Of a DNA stretch of 64,000 nucleotides, positions 59,142-64,000 are shown piece after piece. This DNA is from Acidobacteriota bacterium (lineage in GTDB: Bacteria; Acidobacteriota; Blastocatellia; RBC074). Under the pieces are notes generated by a model. That model was given only the letters and a program-made list of their open reading frames with translations. It searched no databases and was not told the origin of the DNA. The position numbers and the translations under genes were made by a program. Within the stretch, counting starts at the first letter, position 1. Each line of letters begins with the position of its first letter. The stretch is taken from the NCBI GenBank assembly GCA_016710075.1, contig JADJLO010000006.1, positions 282,857 through 346,856 on the forward strand, given 5' to 3'.

Positions 59142-60683
59142 CTACCGGCTTGTCTGGCCCTGGCCATCAGGGCATTCATCCATCTCGGTCATGCCGACTA
59201 ATCCGAGCAGGATCATCAGAATTTCTGAATCCCCGAAATTATAGTTGAAAAAGGAGCTGATAAAAAATCCGCTGACTGCAAGGCAGACTCCAAGCGTCAG
59301 GCCTGCTCCAATGATGTCGTCTTTTTCGAGCAGGATTTTATGCCTGCGCCACCGGGTGAGTATTATCGTTGCTATCAACCAGAAATAACAGGCCAATGCC
59401 GGAAGCCCGCGGTCCATGGCTATCTGAACGGGAGTTGAATGGGTGTGGGTGATGTAATCGCCCGGGAAACCCCATTCCTTCCAGTGAAGTTTGTGAGAAT
59501 CCATCCCGACGCCGAGCAGTGGGTGTTTTGGAATCATCCTCAGCCCGGCTTTCATGTATGCAATCCGTCTGGACGAACTGTCGTCGCTGAAATTCGCCGT
59601 TGACTGGTGTCTTGTTGTGCTTAACGCCAGGTACCCCAGTCCGCCGAATGTCAGTACGGCCAGCAACGCGATCGCCGGCGCAAGTCTGGTTTTGACCGCA
59701 ATCGAAACCAGAATGACCGTAATGATGAATGATGCGATTATCGCTCTCGAAGCGGTCAGAACCAGTCCCAGAGAGAAACAGATGAATAAAAGTCCCGAGA
59801 CGCGGATCCAGGTGCGATTTGAATTTTGGACGGGCCGGCCAATTAAAGTAAGCAGGGAACCGAATGCTATCAGAGCCAGCATCTGCATCTGTTCTGCGAA
59901 GGTCAGAAACTGGCGTCCGAATCCGGAGATGCGAAACTTTCTTGATCGACCGGATGATGTAATCCCCAGTGGATTCGGGTTTGCCTTCAGATCTTCGGTT
60001 ACCTCGATGCTGACCGGGACGGGGTCTCCATCATGTAACGCCTCGACACTGAGCACCTCGCCGATATTGTGACTGTTGATTACTTCCGCGACCTGCCCTG
60101 GAGAATAAACCCGCTTTTTGGCTATCATCCATACTACGTCGCCGGTTTGCAGACCACTCTGGATCAATGGGCTGTCAGGTGCGATCGAGCTTATCACCAT
60201 TCCCCTCCCGGTCAGTTTTTCACAAAGGCTGAATCCGAGACCGGTAAGCGCCGAAATCATGACCAGCGCAATCATCAGTCGCGATCCCCGGCTGTTCAGG
60301 TTCGTCGCCACGAAATGCGCCATCAAAAACAGAGTCAGAACTTTCAGCTTGGTCAGGCTGACGGCGGGTTCGATTGAAAAGATCGACGAGAGGATTGTCA
60401 GACCCAAAAAACAGATCAGCGGGAGATCGAAGGCCGTTCGTTTAAAGTTCAAACGGCGCATCGCGATATCTCTCACCGCCCAGGCGATCAAACCGAGGCC
60501 GAAACTTATCTGTGACGCGGCGATTGAGTGCGGAACCGTCAGCGCGAACAGCATGATGAAGCAGATGATTGCGCGGTTGCTCCATCCCGCTACGACCCCC
60601 TCAGGATGGATCGCCGCCGGCCATTCAAGATAGCTTGCCCATGTTTTGGAATTTTCTTCTGACAAGATATTCAGGATTACCAT
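59142..60683 (-). CDS. O-antigen-ligase-like protein with internal PDZ-like domain
   Basis: 513 residues with about ten membrane helices of the Wzy_C/WaaL type. The ligase signature is in the large C-terminal loop: SSSRRIAYMKAGLRMIPKHPLLGVGMDSHKLHW and YITHTHSTPVQIAMDRGLPAL, with the conserved Arg and His. Between the early helices and the later ones, residues ~160-228 read GMVISSIAPDSPLIQSGLQTGDVVWM...VLSVEALHDGDPVPVSIEV, a PDZ-like domain with its GDVV strand. An insertion like this in such a polymerase/ligase is unusual. It probably joins polymer to lipid A-core or another carrier at the periplasmic face. The acceptor is unknown. No O-antigen cluster is in the window, though a GT-C transferase lies at 15460. 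Confidence 0.8.
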   Translation of the reverse strand: MVILNILSEENSKTWASYLEWPAAIHPEGVVAGWSNRAIICFIMLFALTVPHSIAASQISFGLGLIAWAVRDIAMRRLNFKRTAFDLPLICFLGLTILSSIFSIEPAVSLTKLKVLTLFLMAHFVATNLNSRGSRLMIALVMISALTGLGFSLCEKLTGRGMVISSIAPDSPLIQSGLQTGDVVWMIAKKRVYSPGQVAEVINSHNIGEVLSVEALHDGDPVPVSIEVTEDLKANPNPLGITSSGRSRKFRISGFGRQFLTFAEQMQMLALIAFGSLLTLIGRPVQNSNRTWIRVSGLLFICFSLGLVLTASRAIIASFIITVILVSIAVKTRLAPAIALLAVLTFGGLGYLALSTTRHQSTANFSDDSSSRRIAYMKAGLRMIPKHPLLGVGMDSHKLHWKEWGFPGDYITHTHSTPVQIAMDRGLPALACYFWLIATIILTRWRRHKILLEKDDIIGAGLTLGVCLAVSGFFISSFFNYNFGDSEILMILLGLVGMTEMDECPDGQGQTSR

Positions 60684-61050
60684 ACTATCCGTGCAAATAG
60701 AATCAAGACTTCATGACTGATACTGTTGGCGAATTGAATTTATAGCTCGTTTCCCCTGTTTCCCCTGTTTCATTGATATTTTGGAATGGTCGAAATACGA
60801 GCGGGAGCGCAGGCGTCTCGCCTGCGTGTATTGAAATATCTGCACATTCATATCAGATTTGCGTTAATCGAATTGACGCAGGCGAGACGCCTGCGCTCCC
60901 GCTCGTTTTTTGATTCTGTAATTTCTGACAATCTAACAAAGGATGAATTCGCCAACAGTATCAGTTCATGAATCATATTCACACAAAGACACCGGGACAC
61001 AAAGTGAGTCAAAGCCTTATCCTGATATTGCCCGATCTGACCTGATTTGA
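60684..61050. repeat. Nested palindrome block between two minus-strand genes
   Basis: Two nested inverted repeats. The inner arms 60798-60827 and 60876-60905 are an exact 30-bp match and include GCAGGCGTCTCGCCTGC. The outer arms are 60711-60734 (CATGACTGATACTGTTGGCG...) and 60946-60970, an almost exact 24-bp match with one extra base. A short GTTTCCCCT direct repeat lies between outer and inner arms near 60750-60766. The remaining 60971-61050 shows nothing. Confidence 0.85.
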
Positions 61051-61794
61051 TTATGGCTTGCGATGGAGGTAGATGCTGCCTTCCTGGGTCCAGAGGCTGA
61101 CTTTTGCCCGGCCGGTACCGCAGGACGCCTCAACCAACTGGTTGGTTTGGCGCTCGAATTTCATTGGGAAACCGCCGAGATCGATGACGCCGCTGAAGGA
61201 AGAAGCCGTTAATTTGAAATCGGCCGCGGAAGGGAAGGTGGCGTCGATTCTGCCTGAAAAAGTTCTGAGCGAGTATTCGCCTCCGGATATCAGGTCGCCG
61301 CTGTAGCTGATGCTGCCATTGCTGCTGTGAGCATTAATCCTGTTGCTGCGCAGCCCCGCAAGCATGATGTTGCCGTCGGTCGTGACTCTCGCCTTGATCG
61401 TTCCGGTGGCGTTGCTTATCGAAATGGCGCCTTTGTATATCAAAAGATCGAGGTTGGCCGCGGCAGGCGCCGTGATCTCAAAATCGATCGGCGATCTGCC
61501 GGTGACTTCAACTTTGATCCTTCCGTCCGAACCCTGCGTGACGTTGACCCGTCCGGTACTGTCAGGTTGCCTGGAATTGATTACCACCCTGCCGGCGCCG
61601 GCTGTCGATGCACTGACTTTGATCGATCCTGTCTGATTGATGACTTCGATTTCCGGAGAATCAGACGATACCACGAGAGTTTTATTGAGCGATTGCGCGC
61701 TTACGAAAATGGTCTGGGCGGCAAAAGCCACCCAGACCATCAGCGCCAATAATATGATTTTTCTGGTTGAAGTCCTGGGGTTGAAAGCCGACAT
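61051..61794 (-). CDS. Exported DUF4097-type beta protein
   Basis: 247 residues from ATG 61794; TTG 61803 is also in frame, and GGAG stands before both, closer to TTG. A signal peptide (KIILLALMVWVAFAAQTIFVSAQ) is followed by a right-handed beta-repeat domain like DUF4097 (adhesin-like): IEVINQTGSIKVSASTAGAGRVVI, DLLIYKGAISISNATGTIKARVTTDG, RINAHSSNGSISYSGDLISG, ASSFSGVIDLGG. Often found downstream of sigma/anti-sigma pairs in this phylum. It probably forms part of the envelope regulon of the ECF sigma factor upstream. Its start is within 20 bases of the corrected anti-sigma stop at 61811. Confidence 0.85.
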   Translation of the reverse strand: MSAFNPRTSTRKIILLALMVWVAFAAQTIFVSAQSLNKTLVVSSDSPEIEVINQTGSIKVSASTAGAGRVVINSRQPDSTGRVNVTQGSDGRIKVEVTGRSPIDFEITAPAAANLDLLIYKGAISISNATGTIKARVTTDGNIMLAGLRSNRINAHSSNGSISYSGDLISGGEYSLRTFSGRIDATFPSAADFKLTASSFSGVIDLGGFPMKFERQTNQLVEASCGTGRAKVSLWTQEGSIYLHRKP

Positions 61795-61810
61795 TGGGGT
61801 CAAATCTCTC

Positions 61811-62526
61811 CTACCATTTCAATCTTTCGATATCTTCAAGAAGCTGATTCTTTTCATCGTAAAGCGCTCTGAGCATCTGCTGTTGAACCTGATCTCCCTT
61901 GTTCGCTTGAAGCATCGATCGGCAATTGCCGATTGAATTTTCAATCCTCGTCAGGTGCCCCTCGAACTCGGTGCGAATCTGCGGATCCCAGTTATTTTTC
62001 GCTCGTTAATGGTTACGAGTTTCTTGTTGATCTCCGCCTTGATTTCAAGCTCGCCGGGCAGGAGGATTGCGGTCTGCATTCCCGAGAAATTCAGCCCTCC
62101 AATCGGTGTATTCGATGTCATGCTGGAAACTCCGATTACTATCGCCAGCAGCGCTACAGCCCCGGCTCCCGCAAGTTGCGGCGCCGTGACTGAAAACTTT
62201 CTCGATTTTAACCATCCCCACAGGCCATTTATCTCGTGATCGAACTTCGTCGTAGCGTTGGATGACTTGATCTCAGATTCAATTTCATTCGAGACACGAA
62301 TCCAGAGTGATTTGGGCGGAGTATGAAGAGGCAGTTCGCGGGCGGCTGTTTTAATTTCTGCAAGCTCCAGCCTGGAACTCCGGCAGCCGGAACAATCGGC
62401 CAGATGCATTTCTATTTCGCCAACCTCATTATCCGATAACCACTTTTCCCGGCCGTCGAGAAGATCGGATAACGAGTTGACCACAACACGGCATTCCATA
62501 CAACTTACCTCTCTTATTTCATCCAA
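61811..62526 (-). pseudogene. Anti-sigma factor (zinc-finger type), frameshifted
   Basis: The 5' part (61951-62526) begins MDEIREVSCMECRVVVNSLSDLLDGRE, then HLADCSGCRSSR. This is the zf-HC2-like zinc finger (H-x3-C-x2-C plus upstream Cys) of anti-sigma factors, and a membrane helix follows near residues 115-135 (LAGAGAVALLAIVIGVSSM). It drifts out of frame at an A-run: the plus strand has five T at 61995-61999. With six, it continues INERKNNWDPQIRTEFEGHLTRIENSI to a stop at 61811, adding a coiled-coil-like tail (QQQMLRALYDEKNQLLEDIERLKW). The corrected product is about 238 residues. It lies 74 bp after the sigma gene; the one-base homopolymer difference suggests a consensus error. Confidence 0.8.
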
Positions 62527-62599
62527 TTGCAGCTTTCATCGTCGAATCATCGAGTCTTGCATTGTGAGGGGCGATTATTCGACTCAACTACAGATTGGT

Positions 62600-63166
62600 T
62601 TATACTTTCTTATTTAGCAGCTCTCGCAGGCGCATACGTGCCTTGTGAAGCTGTGATTTTGAGGTTCCGACGCTGACTCCCAGCATTTTGGCGACCTCTT
62701 CGTGTTCAAAACCTTCGACATCGTGGAGCACAAATACCGTCCGATATCCCGGAGGCAACTCCACTATCGCCTTATCCAGCGCTATCCGGTCAACAAATCT
62801 CGGTCGTTCACCGGCGGATTGGATGATATCCTGCAGATCGGATATCTCCCCTTCTTCCGTCGTCTTTTCGAGCCGCACGCCTTTTTTGCGAAAATGCATC
62901 AGAACGTGGTTGACGGTCAGGCGATGCAGCCACGTGGTGAATGCGGATTCCCCACGAAAACTGCCGATTTTTCGAAAGAGCTGAACAAAAACTTCCTGGG
63001 TCAGGTCTTCAGCTTCAGTGGCGTTCGAAACCATGCGCAGGCAAAGGCTGTAAACCCGGCGATGATGACGTTCATAGATCGTCTCAAACGCCTTCATGTC
63101 ACCTTGAGCAGATGCCTGTGTCAGTTCGTAATCCGACACGGCTTTGTTGATCACATTTTCTGTCAC
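62600..63166 (-). CDS. ECF sigma factor (RpoE-like)
   Basis: 188 residues from GTG 63166; an ORF runs upstream to 63424 but looks non-coding before this point. ECF sigma factors are usually this size. Region 2 is MKAFETIYERHHRRVYSLCLRMVSNATEAEDLTQEVFVQLFRKI with SAFTTWLHRLTVNHVLMHFRKK. Region 4 is LDKAIVELPPGYRTVFVLHDVEGFEHEEVAKMLGVSVGTSKSQLHKARMRLRELL. It is followed by a zinc-finger anti-sigma factor and a DUF4097 gene on the same strand, a typical envelope-stress cassette. The start is uncertain: no strong ribosome-binding site is visible and an internal start at the Met of MKAF is possible. Confidence 0.88.
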   Translation of the reverse strand: MTENVINKAVSDYELTQASAQGDMKAFETIYERHHRRVYSLCLRMVSNATEAEDLTQEVFVQLFRKIGSFRGESAFTTWLHRLTVNHVLMHFRKKGVRLEKTTEEGEISDLQDIIQSAGERPRFVDRIALDKAIVELPPGYRTVFVLHDVEGFEHEEVAKMLGVSVGTSKSQLHKARMRLRELLNKKV

Positions 63167-64000
63167 TTGTGTCTGCTTGCCCCTGTTGCCTTTCGATGCC
63201 CCCAGTTTAAATCGCTCAGGCACGAAACAAACATCACAGACTTTAAATTGATCACTCAGAGAGAGCCGGTAGATTGCCGGAATCGCCACTGTCTGAAGAC
63301 CTGGACTTAACTCTTCGCCGCCTGTGATGCCTCGATTTTTGGTATTGGTTGCCCCTTGCAGAAATATTAATGATTTTCTTCGATAATTTCTCTCCTCAGG
63401 ACACTCAATAAGACTCGGCATCATATCCCATTGCCGTGAACTGCTGCAAGATAATGAACGTAAAGAGATTAAGCGGAGTATAAAGTTCGTATCTGCTCAG
63501 CCCTTTTTTCAGGACCATGGCATCTGCCATGGCATCTGTTGATATTCAGCCTTTGTCCTGCCTGGACCTGCTGGAGCCGGCCAGTAGAATTGAGCACCGG
63601 GTGATGCCAAGCGAAACGAACCCCGGTGTTCCGTACTGACAGCAGCCTGGATACCATCAGAACCCGGCTGAGGGACTCCGGACAGATCGAGCTTGACCTG
63701 CTGACCGACCCCCGCCTTCCGTGAGGCTCTGCATACGACCGAAGTCGAACTGGAGGACTCCAGGGGGATTGACCGGATAGCTCAATAAGCCATCCTCACC
63801 CGAAGCCGCGACCGGAATTATTTTATTGATGCCAATTTAAGTCAGGGCTATACTGGGCTCGCCGTTGGAAATAACAGCCGATTTGCCCCCCAAACGGCCT
63901 CTCCCAGCCTTGCCAGTTGGGTGAAGAATGATTTTGAGAGTTGTACAGGCTTATCTTACCGCTTTTCTGCAGGGGAAGAGTATCGAGATTAAGAAAAGTT
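63167..64000. other. Window end: promoter region and possible decayed ORF
   Basis: 63167-63470 is the upstream region of the sigma gene. At 63515-63538 there is a perfect direct repeat, CCATGGCATCTG twice. On the plus strand, short coding-like pieces lie in three frames: 63516-63640 (MASAMASVDIQPLSCLDLLE...), 63638-63724 (DSSLDTIRTRLRDSGQIELD...) and 63723-63788 (EALHTTEVELEDSRGIDRIAQ). They could be a decayed or frameshifted gene, but no family is recognised. Nothing is supported from 63790 to 64000. Confidence 0.3.

Overview
The window (about 53% G+C by eye) looks like chromosomal DNA of an Acidobacteriota member, most probably Blastocatellia-like. Pointers are an acidobacterial-type VWFA protein, long secreted NHL/IPT and PD40 propeller proteins, a DUF5107-TPR protein, many short secreted proteins, and housekeeping genes of a Gram-negative with meso-DAP peptidoglycan (mpl, OmpA). 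I found no rRNA, tRNA, CRISPR array, insertion sequence or prophage. The class-level placement is inference; no database was searched.

Layout. 0.5-4 kb: a frameshifted TMEM14-type membrane protein, Fe/Mn superoxide dismutase and a convergent HtrA/Deg protease sharing a bidirectional terminator. 4-13.5 kb: accessory block with a 1,544-residue secreted NHL protein, a PD40 propeller protein, a PqqD-like protein ending in a lasso-leader-like tail, an HPr-kinase-like ATPase and a convergent propeller/lectin protein. 13.5-20 kb: glyA-rpiB, a GT-C glycosyltransferase, an MFS exporter and small secreted proteins. 20-24.3 kb: a tandem DUF2889 protein and a DUF5107-TPR protein. 24.3-30.9 kb: a complete SUF iron-sulfur operon on the minus strand (Rrf2 regulator-sufB-ridA-sufC-sufD-sufS-sufU). 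31-36 kb: minus-strand exported enzymes (M20 peptidase, PQQ propeller, beta-lactamase fold, Tat-type small protein). 36-42 kb: mpl, a large two-CXXCH toroid/HEAT protein and a small secreted protein. 42.5-46.3 kb: recF-gyrB, with gyrB split by a frameshift. 46.6-51.4 kb: SEC-C protein, OmpA-like protein and a split S9 peptidase. 51.6-57.8 kb: mutS2-dnaG-rpoD. 58-63.4 kb: VWFA protein, an O-antigen-ligase-like protein with an internal PDZ-like segment, and an ECF sigma/anti-sigma/DUF4097 operon.

Two genome-scale patterns stand out. First, intergenic spaces carry several families of long palindromes, some nested inside one another, plus a heptamer tandem repeat at four sites. Second, five genes (TMEM14, gyrB, SEC-C, S9 peptidase, anti-sigma factor) are broken by small indels. 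One of these is a one-base deficit in an A-run and another is probably in a G-run, so consensus error is as likely as real decay.

The most promising unexplained system is the PqqD-like/leader fusion next to the HPr-kinase-like gene (9911-11518). It looks like a minimal peptide-modification locus without a lasso cyclase or protease. The best-supported regulatory finding is a pair of sigma70-type promoters in front of the Rrf2 gene and sufB. Both have a -35 box inside an ACCTGACA element, suggesting Fe-S-responsive autoregulation.
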